In this document: one piece after another, positions 51,407 to 60,770 of the stretch | Layout of the letters: every line of letters begins with the position of its first letter | How positions within the stretch are numbered: the stretch's first letter is position 1 | NCBI RefSeq assembly: GCF_031081985.1 | Contig: NZ_JARWSK010000001.1 | Location: forward strand, 434,001-498,000 | Origin: Komagataeibacter xylinus | Lineage (GTDB): Bacteria; Pseudomonadota; Alphaproteobacteria; Acetobacterales; Acetobacteraceae | DNA length: 64,000 bases | Reading direction: 5' to 3' | Notes under the pieces: generated by a model | What the model saw: only the letters and a program-made list of their open reading frames with translations | What the model was told of the DNA's origin: nothing | The model's database searches: none | Translations under genes and position numbers: made by a program

Positions 51407-51977
51407 ATCCGGCAGGCGGTCCAGACTGGTCGGACCCGGCTGTCACGCCACCATGCGGGTGCTCGTTCAGCGAGACCGTCGCGGTCTTCACGTCGCCCTG
51501 GGTGGTGATGTCTTCGGTGGCCGTAATCGTGCCCTTGACCGATAGCGGCACATTGAGCTGCGCGCCCTTGGCCGTCAGGTCCAGTATCAGCGCGCCGCCG
51601 ATGTTGACCTGCAATTCCTGCGCCGCGTCAATGGCCACGATCTTCCCGCCAATCATGTGGATGCGCTGGCCCCACGCGTCGTACATGACCGTCTCGCCCT
51701 CGGCCAGAGCGCCAAAACGCGCCACGGACGGGTTGGCAGGCGGCAGCGCCACAAGGTCGGCATGGTCGCCGCCCACGGCCACCACATGCGTCACCGCGCC
51801 ATCGAGCGGCGCGTGCGAGGAAAAGCCGAACGGCTGATGCACCGGTATCTGGCTGCGGCCGCCACCGGCATGGGCCTGCGCGCTCACCACCTGCTCGCCG
51901 CCAGTGTCATCAATGGCCTGCACCACGGCGCGCACATGCATGCCGCGATAGGCCATCCACAGATGGTCATAGCTCAT
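51405..51977 (-). CDS. Baseplate assembly protein V-like, Mu gp45-like
   Basis: This 190-residue protein begins at an ATG that overlaps the gpP stop. It has YRGMHVRAVVQAIDDTGGEQ at the start, HLVAVGGDHAD-like text (THVVAVGGDHADLVALPPAN), and a C-terminal beta-helical part (GALILDLTAKGAQLNVPLSV), as in gp45-type membrane-puncturing spikes. It makes the tip of the tail tube. Confidence 0.85.
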   Translation of the reverse strand: MSYDHLWMAYRGMHVRAVVQAIDDTGGEQVVSAQAHAGGGRSQIPVHQPFGFSSHAPLDGAVTHVVAVGGDHADLVALPPANPSVARFGALAEGETVMYDAWGQRIHMIGGKIVAIDAAQELQVNIGGALILDLTAKGAQLNVPLSVKGTITATEDITTQGDVKTATVSLNEHPHGGVTAGSDQSGPPAG

Positions 51978-53332
51978 GAGCGTTTCCCCGCCGATCCGCT
52001 CCACGTGCTCAGATGGGCGGCGTGCTTGCGGCCCATGTGCGATCCATCCTCATCGCCCTGAAGGTCGTAGGAAAGCGGGTCCACCGTCGACAGCCGCGTG
52101 CGCACCCCGTCCTGCCCGCACATGAAACCCACCCCGCCGATCAGCCGGTCGGCACAGACAGCGCCATACCCGTCATTCACCCACACGATGGTGTTGCCCC
52201 GCCACGGCGTGCCGTCTGACTGGGTCAGGCCGGGCATGGCATATTCGCGCCGGGTGGATAGCGCCAGCCCCGAGCGCATGCGCCACATGGCCTGATCCTG
52301 CAATGTCCACGGGCTGGAATCGGTGCGGGCTTTCTGCGCCTTGCGCCGCACGATCCGCCGCCGCGCCTGATGCTGGCGCGCCACGGCACCACCGGCCGAG
52401 ACCGCAGCCAGCGGCTCCACGCTCGAATCAAGCGGCGGGTTGGGCGCTGCCTGCGTCTCGGCCGAGCCGCCGCTCTGGGTCGCGGCCAGCCACACGCGCG
52501 GGCGATACCGCCCCACGGACGGGTCATAGGCATGCCCCCAGCGGATGATGGATGCCGCCTCATTCTGCGCGGGCGTCGGGGCTGATGCCTGCTGCGGCGG
52601 CAGTTCCGCCAGAGGCTCCACGCTCGAATCAAGAGTGGCTTTGGCGGGTCTTAAGAGGCTCTTGAACTGCCCCTTCACATACACGTCGCTATAGCGTTCA
52701 CGGCTGGATAGCTGGAAGCGCGTGCCCAGGCAGTTACCGGGCAGCTGGATGGAATCAACGGCACGGCTGCGCCCCGCCTGTGTCAGCACCAGCCCGCCAA
52801 TGCCGTTGGACGTGACCAGCACGCCGCGCTGGCGCGACAGCTTCTCGATGGTCGCCATGACCGGCTCGGCCGGATCGACCGCCACCACGCCGAACGGCGC
52901 GCCCAGATCGGTATCCTGCGTCACGGTGATGCCGAACGGCGCGCACAGCCGGGTCACGATCTCAAGCAGCCCCAGCCCGCGATATTCGTATGGCCCCATG
53001 GCATTGGCCGAGCAGTCCACAAGGTCGCCCGTCACGTCACGGCCCATGATCTCGCACCGCGCCATGTTGCCATCAATCTCGCCATCCACCTCATCCACCC
53101 AGCCGAGCATGACCGGGTGGCCGTTGATCAGGATGGTCACCGGATCATTCTCGCGGATCGGTCCCCATTCCGGCATCAGCCCTTCAATGGGCGCAAGTCG
53201 GCCCTGATCGCTGTAGTCGATGCGGAAGGAACCGGTGATGTCCATCAGGTCGGTCATGGTCTCGGCCGTGACGTAGCTGGTCAGCGTGCGGTTGTTCACG
53301 ATCACGGTCATGATGTCGGTGGTGTCGGTCAC
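51974..53332 (-). CDS. Phage tail protein, Mu gpP-like
   Basis: This 452-residue protein begins with GTG overlapping the gpN stop. It has the gpP pattern: IVNNRTLTSYVTAETM, ILINGHPVMLGWVDEVDGEI, CEIMGRDVTGDLVDCSAN and RGLGLLEIVTRLCAPFGI. It is longer than usual because of a low-complexity insert between about residues 230 and 350 with two copies of LDSSVEPLA. It is a hub protein in the baseplate. Confidence 0.9.
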   Translation of the reverse strand: MTDTTDIMTVIVNNRTLTSYVTAETMTDLMDITGSFRIDYSDQGRLAPIEGLMPEWGPIRENDPVTILINGHPVMLGWVDEVDGEIDGNMARCEIMGRDVTGDLVDCSANAMGPYEYRGLGLLEIVTRLCAPFGITVTQDTDLGAPFGVVAVDPAEPVMATIEKLSRQRGVLVTSNGIGGLVLTQAGRSRAVDSIQLPGNCLGTRFQLSSRERYSDVYVKGQFKSLLRPAKATLDSSVEPLAELPPQQASAPTPAQNEAASIIRWGHAYDPSVGRYRPRVWLAATQSGGSAETQAAPNPPLDSSVEPLAAVSAGGAVARQHQARRRIVRRKAQKARTDSSPWTLQDQAMWRMRSGLALSTRREYAMPGLTQSDGTPWRGNTIVWVNDGYGAVCADRLIGGVGFMCGQDGVRTRLSTVDPLSYDLQGDEDGSHMGRKHAAHLSTWSGSAGKRS

Positions 53333-54717
53333 GAGGGGTTCTCCAGCACGTCGATATTCCCGCCGCCCGTCAGCGCGGGCTGGATGATGCCATTACGGGT
53401 CACCATGTCATCAAACAGCGCCTGCACCTGATCAGGGCTGTCTCCCGCCAGCGCATAGGCCAGCGCCCATCCGCTCATCTGGCGCGCCACCGGCACGGAC
53501 ACGACCACGGGCAGACGCCCCAGCCGCGATGAAATATCGGCAATCACCGCAGCCCGCAGGTCGCGGATCGCGGCATACAGGTCGGCCAGCATGGGCATCG
53601 GGGCCGTGGTTGCCGCCACGGCCGTGGCATCGCCCGCAAGGCTGTCCAGTGCGGCCACCATCCGGTCGCGCCATGCCAGCGCATCGGTCTGGCTGGCAAA
53701 GGCAATGGCGGCCATCGTGCCCACCGCCTGCACCAGCATCTGCATCCGCGCCACCAGCCCCACGCTGCGTACGGCAGGCGCGGACATGGCGCTATTCGCC
53801 GCTGCCGCCGTCACGCTTTCCATCTGGCTTGCAGCCGTCAGCAGGGCCGTGGTCGCGGTGGCCGGGTCCACGGTCGCGGTCACGGCGTTATTGATCCTGC
53901 CCGATGAGGCCACGGCCGGGCTGTCCTGCGGTGCCATGGCGCTGGCGACCGCCTGCGGCACCGCCCCGATGCCGGTGGTGACCTGATCGGCATAGGTCGT
54001 GTCGGTGTTCTGCTGCGGCACGGGGAACCCGGCCGTGAGTGTGGCCAGCGGCGCGGCCACGGCGGCCTGCACCGGCTGGGACTGGGCTGCGGTCACCGCA
54101 TCCCACATGCCTGCGGTCTGGGCCACGACCGTGTTCAGCCCCTCGGCCATCGCCAGCGGGATCACCAGCGGAGACAGCAGCTGGCGCATGGTCAGGATAC
54201 CTGCGTCCCATAGCGCATCCGCCTTCTGCAATACGGCCGAGAGCGTATCGGACACGCCCGGCGTGTCCTGGTCGCGGATGAACGTGGCCTCGACCCGCGC
54301 CACCTCGTAATGCCGGTCGGAAAACGTGATGGAGGACGTGCCCAGCACGCGGCAGGTCAGTTCCCCCCACCACGGATGCACCAGCGTGCCCCGTCCGGGT
54401 GCCATCAGGGCCGCGCGCAGCCGCTGGGCACGGATCACATAATCCTCGCCCATGATCAGGCAGGTCACGCGCATCGGGCCTTCCAGCGCGCCCATGTCCT
54501 GATACTGCGCCTGGTCAACACCGGGGAACAGCAGCTGGATCACACGGCGGCCGACCGTATCCTGTGAATCCACCATGTCGAACGTGACGCCACGCCACGC
54601 CGCTGCCGACAGGATCGACTGCAATTCAGGGAAGGCAAGACTGCCCACCATGCCAGCAGCACCCGGCAGCGCGCCCGTGCCCATGCCCAGCATGGACGTG
54701 ATATCCAGCCCACTCAT
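53329..54717 (-). CDS. DNA circularisation protein, Mu gpN-like
   Basis: This 462-residue protein has the N-terminal DNA_circ_N pattern: AAWRGVTFDMVDSQDTVGRR and FPGVDQAQYQDMGALEGPM, then EGPMRVTCLIMGEDYVIRAQ and HPWWGELTCRVLG. The C-terminal region is alanine-rich and helical. In Mu gpN links the tail to the linear DNA end and helps circularise injected DNA. It begins in ATGA overlap with the tape measure gene. Confidence 0.9.
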   Translation of the reverse strand: MSGLDITSMLGMGTGALPGAAGMVGSLAFPELQSILSAAAWRGVTFDMVDSQDTVGRRVIQLLFPGVDQAQYQDMGALEGPMRVTCLIMGEDYVIRAQRLRAALMAPGRGTLVHPWWGELTCRVLGTSSITFSDRHYEVARVEATFIRDQDTPGVSDTLSAVLQKADALWDAGILTMRQLLSPLVIPLAMAEGLNTVVAQTAGMWDAVTAAQSQPVQAAVAAPLATLTAGFPVPQQNTDTTYADQVTTGIGAVPQAVASAMAPQDSPAVASSGRINNAVTATVDPATATTALLTAASQMESVTAAAANSAMSAPAVRSVGLVARMQMLVQAVGTMAAIAFASQTDALAWRDRMVAALDSLAGDATAVAATTAPMPMLADLYAAIRDLRAAVIADISSRLGRLPVVVSVPVARQMSGWALAYALAGDSPDQVQALFDDMVTRNGIIQPALTGGGNIDVLENPS

Positions 54718-57026
54718 GGCCGCGCCACCATCCGGCCGCGATCCGTGCGGGTGCTGGTGGTCACGGCACCCTGCGGGCCGTCCACCTGCTTGGCCTTCAC
54801 GCCCTCGGGCAGCTCCAGCTGTATGACCGACCTGCTCTGGCCTGCGGTCGCGACCGTAGCAGGCCCCGGCGCGGCGGCATGCGCGGCAGGCGCACCGCCA
54901 GACATGCCCAGGTGGCGGCCCACCCAGCTATTGGCGATCTCTTTCTCAAAGTCCTGCCAGGGCGCTTTCAGCCGCGCGATCAGCGCCGTGAACTGGCCCA
55001 CCAGCGCACCCCATGCGCTCGTCATCTTGGACATGAGGCGCGAGACAAAGCCGCCGGTCCAGCCATCAATCCAGCCTGTGAAGTCAGCGAACAGCTGGCG
55101 CACCACGCTCCACATGCCTCGCCAGTATTCTACCAATCCCCGACCGGCCTGCTGAATGCCCGCGATTGCGCGCTTCCAGTTGCCGGTGAACACGCCAGCA
55201 ATAAAATTGCCGACACCACGCAGCATATCCTGAATCCCGTGGGTGCTCTGGCGGAAACTCGCGGCAAACCGGTCCCAGTGCCGCACGATGTCCATAATGC
55301 ACGCAGTCACGATTACGGCCAGCAGCGTGAACGGGCCACCCAGCCCGGCTATCACGGTCTTCAGCAGCCCGAAGCCCGCCACCAGCGGCGGCCAGATGGC
55401 CCCGAGCGCGCCCAGAATGGTCGCCATGGCCAGCATGGCTCCCACGGTGCCGATAATGCCGGTGGTGGCACCGGGCACATGCTTGTCCAGCCAGTCGAAC
55501 GCCTCGATCACATGGTTCAGCCCATGGGTCAGCACCACAAGGATCGGCGCGAACCCGGTGCCGATCCGGCGCTCGAGCTGGGCCAGCGTTTCCTCGAACG
55601 ATTGCAGCTCGATGGACATGGACTTGCTGCCCGTGGCGAAGTCCTGGTTGACCATGTTGGGGTCGGCTCCCGCAACCTTGCCCCGGATCGAGAAATACTG
55701 GTCCAGATGGCCCAGCAGCGCATTCACGAACCCGCGGTCCTGCTCGTTGTGGAACAGCTCGCCGATCACCTTCATGTCCCGGCCGCCATTGCTGATGCGG
55801 TTCACCTTCTGCAGTACTTCGATCATGGGATCGACGCCCGCATCGCGGGCATGCTTGACCGTGTCCAGCAGATCAACGCCATACTTGGCGAAGTTCTTCG
55901 CTGCGGAAGGCGAGGTAATGGCCTGAAGGAAGGCGCGCATGTCGGTCACGGCTTCGCCTTCCGTGCCGGTGTTCTTGCGCATCACGGCCAGTGCGGCCGC
56001 CATGTCGTTCACGCCCTCGCGCCCATGCACGCCAATCGCGCCAGCCTGCGCCGCCACCTGCGGAAACAGCGGGGCCAGTTTCTCGAACGGGATATCCGCC
56101 TGCTTGCCCGCCAGCGCCATGGCCGACAGCGCGCCGGGCATGTCCTGCGCGCCTACATGCAGGTTCTCCTGCATGGCAAACGTGGTGCGGGCCACGGCAT
56201 CGGGCTGGGCATTATAGGCCGTTGAGATATGGGCGACGGTTGGCATGACCGCGCGGATTTCGTCCAGGCTGTAGCCTTCGCGGGAGAAATACCCGGCTGC
56301 TTCGGCCAGGTCCGTGCCCCGCTGGCCGGTCTGGCGTGCCAGGGCGTCAATCTCGCGGCCGAAACTGGCGGTAAAATTGTCGTTCGCCGCACCATGCATA
56401 TCCAGCCCGATGCCGATATGCCGCAGCGTGTTGTCGAACTCGGATGCCGCCTTGACCGGCTCGATCAGGCCAAAGCCCGCCATGGCAGCGCCCATGGCGT
56501 TTCCCATGCCTTTCTCGATCGATTCCTTGAAATTGGTCGCCGCCCCATGCACCGACGACATGAAGCCGCCCACCGGCCCGTCGCGCAGGGCGGCCATTGC
56601 CCCTCTGATCCGCCCCAGCGCGGATACGGACTGCGCCGCCGCCGCCTCGGTCGCGGTGCCGATGGTCTCGATCCCGGCCGTGCTGGCCTTCGCGGCCTGC
56701 CCGGTCTCGATAATGGCCTCGTTCAGGACTTCGGTAGCCTCGGCAGCGCCGGTCACCGCAGCGGCCCCGCTCTCGCCCAGCACGTCCAGCCCTTCGGTCG
56801 CCTTGGTCGCTGCGGCGGCGGTCTCGTTCAGGGCCGCGTTGAGTTCTTCGGTACCGGTCGTGGCAGCTGCCACCGGCTCCAGCATCCCCGCAAACGGGTC
56901 AGCCACGGCCGCGATCTGCCGGATGGTCTCGTGTATTTCCTGCAGCAGCTTTTCCAGCCCGGCCAGCGGGCTGGAGAGTTCATCCTGCATGCGGAGCCGG
57001 AAGGAGGCTGTCAGCGCTTCAGACAT
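54714..57026 (-). CDS. Tail tape measure protein (Mu gp42-like)
   Basis: This 770-residue protein has the TP901-type tape measure domain: FDNTLRHIGIGLDMHGAAND, ALARQTGQRGTDLAEAAGYF, and AMQENLHVGAQDMPGALSAM. The N-terminal 150 residues are alanine-rich coiled coil, and a strongly hydrophobic segment around residues 500-590 (LLAVIVTACIMDIV) could insert into the host membrane on injection. Its length sets the tail length, about 770 residues giving a tail near 110 nm by the usual ratio. Confidence 0.92.
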   Translation of the reverse strand: MSEALTASFRLRMQDELSSPLAGLEKLLQEIHETIRQIAAVADPFAGMLEPVAAATTGTEELNAALNETAAAATKATEGLDVLGESGAAAVTGAAEATEVLNEAIIETGQAAKASTAGIETIGTATEAAAAQSVSALGRIRGAMAALRDGPVGGFMSSVHGAATNFKESIEKGMGNAMGAAMAGFGLIEPVKAASEFDNTLRHIGIGLDMHGAANDNFTASFGREIDALARQTGQRGTDLAEAAGYFSREGYSLDEIRAVMPTVAHISTAYNAQPDAVARTTFAMQENLHVGAQDMPGALSAMALAGKQADIPFEKLAPLFPQVAAQAGAIGVHGREGVNDMAAALAVMRKNTGTEGEAVTDMRAFLQAITSPSAAKNFAKYGVDLLDTVKHARDAGVDPMIEVLQKVNRISNGGRDMKVIGELFHNEQDRGFVNALLGHLDQYFSIRGKVAGADPNMVNQDFATGSKSMSIELQSFEETLAQLERRIGTGFAPILVVLTHGLNHVIEAFDWLDKHVPGATTGIIGTVGAMLAMATILGALGAIWPPLVAGFGLLKTVIAGLGGPFTLLAVIVTACIMDIVRHWDRFAASFRQSTHGIQDMLRGVGNFIAGVFTGNWKRAIAGIQQAGRGLVEYWRGMWSVVRQLFADFTGWIDGWTGGFVSRLMSKMTSAWGALVGQFTALIARLKAPWQDFEKEIANSWVGRHLGMSGGAPAAHAAAPGPATVATAGQSRSVIQLELPEGVKAKQVDGPQGAVTTSTRTDRGRMVARP

Positions 57027-57031
57027 CGTTA

Positions 57032-57166
57032 CTACCTGTTTTCCGTCTGCGCCCTGATCAGCTCCGCCAGTTCGGCATTGGCATGTGACCAGAACGCCAG
57101 CCTGCGGGGCGTCATGGCCAGCAGTTCATGCTCGCCCCAGTGCAGGCTGGATGCGAGCGCTGCCAT
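57032..57166 (-). CDS. Second frame of the tail assembly chaperone (Mu gp41'-like)
   Basis: An open stretch in the -1 frame begins inside the end of the previous gene and goes through RMAALASSLHWGEHELLAMT to ANAELAELIRAQTENR. An ATG at 57166 would start a free 44-residue protein. The -1 frame is open from 57208 onward, so a slip near GGTTTTTAC (57205-57197) would fuse it to gp41, as in many phages. The pattern WPEDWPVRM... is typical of the fused tail chaperone. Confidence 0.6.
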   Translation of the reverse strand: MAALASSLHWGEHELLAMTPRRLAFWSHANAELAELIRAQTENR

Positions 57167-57168
57167 TC

Positions 57169-57672
57169 TTACTGGCCAGTCTTCTGGCCACTCCCGGTAA
57201 AAACCTGAATGATCTTGCTCGCCTTGAAGAAGTCGCGGGCATCCATGTTGCGCACGATGGCATCGGCACGGGTGGATACAATGCGCAGGCTGGATACCAT
57301 CAGGGCCTGCGTGGTCTTGGCCGCGTTGCCCTTGCCGATGGCGTCCAGCATCTGCGAGCCTGTCAGCGGGTGGAACGTCACCTCGTTGTAAGGCACGTCC
57401 TGCACGCCGTCCTGCGTTTTCACCCGCAGCACGACCGGCGTGGACAGGATCAGGCGGATCGTGCCGTTATCCAGCTTCTCCGCGCCTTCGGGCAGTTCCC
57501 GCGTGGCATCCTTCGGCCTGGTCTCGTCAACCACCACGCCAGCCTCACCGGCATCATCGGCCGACAGGGAAACCGCGCCGCCATCGACCAGCACGGATGA
57601 CGCGCCAGCCCCTTCGCCCGCATGTTCGGGGATCATGATCACGTGCTCGGCCGCGTTCTCGGGGGTGTTCAA
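57169..57672 (-). CDS. Tail assembly chaperone, Mu gp41-like
   Basis: This 167-residue protein starts with TTG overlapping the tail tube stop (TTGA). It has the family pattern: RLILSTPVVLRVKTQDGVQD, PYNEVTFHPLTGSQMLDAIG and KTTQALMVSSLRIV. It chaperones the tape measure during tail assembly. It ends QKTGQ just before the overlapping second frame. Confidence 0.85.
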   Translation of the reverse strand: MNTPENAAEHVIMIPEHAGEGAGASSVLVDGGAVSLSADDAGEAGVVVDETRPKDATRELPEGAEKLDNGTIRLILSTPVVLRVKTQDGVQDVPYNEVTFHPLTGSQMLDAIGKGNAAKTTQALMVSSLRIVSTRADAIVRNMDARDFFKASKIIQVFTGSGQKTGQ

Positions 57673-58028
57673 TTCAGTATCTCCTCATAGGTCGCGAAAT
57701 TCCACGTAATCGGCATCTTGCCGCCGTCATCGGTCATGGTCGGCGCGGACAGGATGTAGGCCGCAGGGATCACCCATTTCTGGCCGGTATCGGCCACGAT
57801 CTGGAGTTCGCCACGGTCACGCGGCGTGAAGGCGGCAAGGCTCATGCCCTCCAGCAGCAGGGGCGTGGCCTTGGCTTCGCCAATCTGGAACTGCTTGCTG
57901 GGGTAGCCCGTAGCCCCCGCAATCTGGGTTACGTTCTGCATGTCCGGCAGGCGCAGCGATGACCCCTTGATGGCGTCATATTTCTGCCCCTGCCAGATGA
58001 AGGAAACTATGCCAACGGCATCGGTCAT
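57669..58028 (-). CDS. Tail tube protein, Mu gpM-like
   Basis: This 119-residue protein matches the Mu-type tail tube: GIVSFIWQGQKYDAIKGSSL, MQNVTQIAGATGYPSKQF, and MSLAAFTPRDRGELQIVADT. It forms the inner tube of the contractile tail. It lies 13 bases after the sheath gene. Confidence 0.9.
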   Translation of the reverse strand: MTDAVGIVSFIWQGQKYDAIKGSSLRLPDMQNVTQIAGATGYPSKQFQIGEAKATPLLLEGMSLAAFTPRDRGELQIVADTGQKWVIPAAYILSAPTMTDDGGKMPITWNFATYEEILN

Positions 58029-58041
58029 TTACTCAAAATCC

Positions 58042-59514
58042 TCAGCTCTGGATCTGGAAGGAATACGCCTGCACGATCAGTGATCCCGCGATCTGCATGG
58101 GCAGCGCGCCGTTCAGCCGGTTGGGCTTGGTGTCGTCAATCGCGGCACTGGCGAGCTTCGACAGGGTGGACGTGTTCTCCAGCCAGACCTGCTGCTCATA
58201 CAGCTTGGTGCGCGACACCCAGCTGCCCACGGCCATGGATGGCGTCATCACGCCGGGCTGGGCCGCTGCAATGTCGGACGTGTCCGGCACCAGGTTGAAG
58301 CGCGGATACGTGTCACGCATGTAGGTCAGGAAGTCGTAGCGCACCCGGGTTGCCGTCTTGGGCACCATGATGTCCTGCCAGCTGGTATCGGGGTTGCCCT
58401 CGGCATCCTGCTGGTAGTTCGTGACCACGCGCTCGAGTTCCACCGTGCCGTCCTGCAGCACGCGGATGGTGCTCATCCCGCTTTCCAGCAGGATGTTGCG
58501 CTCGTCATCATCGAACAGGTCGGCCTCATCCGGCGCGCAGCCGGTCAGCCCGGTCAGCACCACCGTGTTCATCTGCCGCGACGGCTTGGCATTAAGCGAG
58601 GTGGCGCACACCGCGCACAGCACGGCCGCGACCTCGGACGGATGCCAGCGCGGGTTCTGCGCGGGCAGGCAGGACATGAACCGGCTGTTCAGCGTGCCCG
58701 CCAGCGTCAGGATTTCGCCATACGTGCCCCGGAAGCCGTAATACACATGCGTATCCAGCCGGGTCATGGCCTGATACCGGCGCGCGGTTTCCGTGCCCAG
58801 CCATGACAGGTTCGCCGCGTCGTTCAGGCAGGTGTACATGTCGGTGTACCATGTGCTGGACACCATGTTCACCGCAGCCGAGATATCGGGCGTGCCCGCG
58901 CCACCGGCCATGGCCGTGACGGCAACCGACACACCGGCCGCAACATCGCCCAGCAGCGTGCTCATGCGCAGGTCGATGTCGTTGGCAAACACGCCCTTTT
59001 CCACGGACGTGAACGTCACCGCTCCCAGCGCAGCCGCAGCCGTCAGGCCGGTTTTGAGCTGCACGGCAGGCGTCCACGCGGCCACCACGGCAGCCGCCAT
59101 ATCACCCACCGCCATCTGCGGGGTCACCACGAACGGCACCCTCACGCCCTTGGCCACCACCGCCATGGTCGCGTTGACCGCAGGCGTGCCGGTAAAGGTC
59201 AGGGTGCCGGTGGCCGCCGTCGCATCCGCTTCGGGGTCCACCATGATCAGGTCAAGCTGCACATAGGGCGCGGCCCCGACCAGGAGCGCTACCGAACGGG
59301 CCAGCATGGTATTGGCACCGGCCAGCATCTTCGCCTGGGAAGGCGAGACATTCCGGTAGCACACCAGCGATGTGCCAGCGCCGTCGCCCTTCTGCCCGAT
59401 GGCAAGGATGCGCAGCGGCATGACCGTCAGCTGGTTGCCGGACGGCACCATCGTGACCTCGCCATACGCGCCGGGCACGTTCCATTCGGTCGGGATTTCC
59501 GTAAAATCTACCAT
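58042..59514 (-). CDS. Tail sheath protein, Mu gpL-like
   Basis: This 490-residue protein is the contractile sheath: VDFTEIPTEWNVPGAYGEVT at the start, a central segment with LAGTLNSRFMSCLPAQNPRW, and the C-terminal LNGALPMQIAGSLIVQAYSF. The C-terminal beta-strand region is typical of sheath polymerisation. It is among the best conserved Mu-like tail proteins. Confidence 0.92.
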   Translation of the reverse strand: MVDFTEIPTEWNVPGAYGEVTMVPSGNQLTVMPLRILAIGQKGDGAGTSLVCYRNVSPSQAKMLAGANTMLARSVALLVGAAPYVQLDLIMVDPEADATAATGTLTFTGTPAVNATMAVVAKGVRVPFVVTPQMAVGDMAAAVVAAWTPAVQLKTGLTAAAALGAVTFTSVEKGVFANDIDLRMSTLLGDVAAGVSVAVTAMAGGAGTPDISAAVNMVSSTWYTDMYTCLNDAANLSWLGTETARRYQAMTRLDTHVYYGFRGTYGEILTLAGTLNSRFMSCLPAQNPRWHPSEVAAVLCAVCATSLNAKPSRQMNTVVLTGLTGCAPDEADLFDDDERNILLESGMSTIRVLQDGTVELERVVTNYQQDAEGNPDTSWQDIMVPKTATRVRYDFLTYMRDTYPRFNLVPDTSDIAAAQPGVMTPSMAVGSWVSRTKLYEQQVWLENTSTLSKLASAAIDDTKPNRLNGALPMQIAGSLIVQAYSFQIQS

Positions 59515-59521
59515 TTACCGC

Positions 59522-59749
59522 TCACTTCGTGCTGGCTGGTTTGGCTGCGGCCGCAGGCGCTGCCGCACTGGGGGCAGCGGCCGGAGCCGTCGCCGTGGGT
59601 TCGGGGGCAACAATGTCGCCGCTGCGCGCGCGCTTGGCCCAGAACGGGTTGCGCAGGTCCACGGGGAACGGTTTGTCCTTGGGCGTGTAGGTGCGCCGGT
59701 TGGGGTCGATGATGCGGCGGCCCTCGGCCACCACCCTCTGCACGGTCAT
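59522..59749 (-). CDS. DUF2635 family protein, Mu gp38-like
   Basis: This 75-residue protein has the DUF2635 core VAEGRRIIDPNRRTYTPKDK, then PFPVDLRNPFWAKRARSGD. The C-terminus is alanine/proline-rich. It lies between gp37 and the sheath gene, as gp38 does in Mu. Its role in tail assembly is unknown. Confidence 0.8.
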   Translation of the reverse strand: MTVQRVVAEGRRIIDPNRRTYTPKDKPFPVDLRNPFWAKRARSGDIVAPEPTATAPAAAPSAAAPAAAAKPASTK

Positions 59750-60348
59750 GTCTGGCTTCCCGTTGTGTCGATGCCCGTGGTGGCGACTTTCTCGCCATTC
59801 ACCGGCATGCTCATGTTCATGCTGACAAAGCGGTTCAGCGTGGCGATGTAGGTGGCATCATCGAACGCGACGTTGCGCACCACGACCTCGATGGCGACAA
59901 TGCCCTGGCCGTCATCCACCCAGTTCGCCACCTCGGCCGTGGTGCATTGCCGCACGTGGCAGGTGCCGATGCCCGCGATCTTCCAGCCCTGGAGCAGGTG
60001 CAGGCACATCGCGGCCTCGCCCATGATCCCGGCCACATTGGCATCCCCGGTGTAGATGTCCTCGAGTTCCCGCGCCTCGCTCAGGCAGAAGATCACGAAG
60101 ACGAGGTCGCCCCGGTAAATCTTCCCGCAGTCGCGGTCTGGCGTGAAACCGGCCCAGCCCAGCCCGATCATGGGGGCGGTGCGGATCAGGTCTTTCCACA
60201 TGGCGGGCGAGGACTTGGGCGGCACCACACGATGGCTGTAATAGGTGTCAGGGAAGATTTCCCCCAGCTTCCCGCGCAGCGCACGGAATGCCTGCGTGAT
60301 GACATTGCCACCCCGCAGCGCCTCCAGCAGGGCCTGTCTCGTATCCAT
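59746..60348 (-). CDS. DUF1834 family protein, Mu gp37-like
   Basis: This 200-residue protein has the DUF1834 pattern with IGLGWAGFTPDRDCGKIYRG and LVFVIFCLSEARELEDIYTG, then CHVRQCTTAEVANWVDDGQG. It is located after gp36 and before gp38. It probably acts in tail terminator or head-tail joining; this is inferred from position in Mu. Confidence 0.85.
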   Translation of the reverse strand: MDTRQALLEALRGGNVITQAFRALRGKLGEIFPDTYYSHRVVPPKSSPAMWKDLIRTAPMIGLGWAGFTPDRDCGKIYRGDLVFVIFCLSEARELEDIYTGDANVAGIMGEAAMCLHLLQGWKIAGIGTCHVRQCTTAEVANWVDDGQGIVAIEVVVRNVAFDDATYIATLNRFVSMNMSMPVNGEKVATTGIDTTGSQT

Positions 60349-60767
60349 CAGAACGCCCCGCCGTTATAGGCCGGTCGGCGGCCCTGCACGCGGGAGAACG
60401 ATGTGCCCAGGTTCGGGGCCTCATCGCCATCCAGCGTGGCATTGCCCTTGCCAATGTCGGACAGCCACGCCATGGCCCGCTTCACGTCCGTATCCATCTG
60501 CTCGGTCGGCTTTGTCTCACTGGTCGAGTTCAGGCTGTAGCGGGCCAGCACGCAGCACACGCGCACCAGCGCCGGAGAAGGAGTTGACAGCGGCAGCGCA
60601 TACTGGCGGCGCAGGTAGCTGTCGATCACGTCCGATGCATCGGACAGCGCAGCCTGCACCTTGTCGGTGTCGATCCGCTCGCGCGGCTGGCCCTTGGGCG
60701 TGGTGACTGCGATCAGCTCGCTTTCCCCAAAGCGCTGCACCATGTCCGACAGCTGGGCATAGGGCAT
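60348..60767 (-). CDS. DUF1320 family protein, Mu gp36-like
   Basis: This 139-residue protein has the DUF1320 start YAQLSDMVQRFGESELIAVT, then ALSDASDVIDSYLRRQYALP and LVRVCCVLARYSL. It has the fold of a head-tail adaptor. It overlaps the gp37 gene by one base. Confidence 0.85.
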   Translation of the reverse strand: MPYAQLSDMVQRFGESELIAVTTPKGQPRERIDTDKVQAALSDASDVIDSYLRRQYALPLSTPSPALVRVCCVLARYSLNSTSETKPTEQMDTDVKRAMAWLSDIGKGNATLDGDEAPNLGTSFSRVQGRRPAYNGGAF

Positions 60768-60770
60768 GGG

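Noticed and set aside
54879-56225. A 448-codon open frame on the plus strand inside the tape measure gene
   Set aside because: It is a shadow of the tape measure protein, rich in His, Gly and Arg, with no domain.
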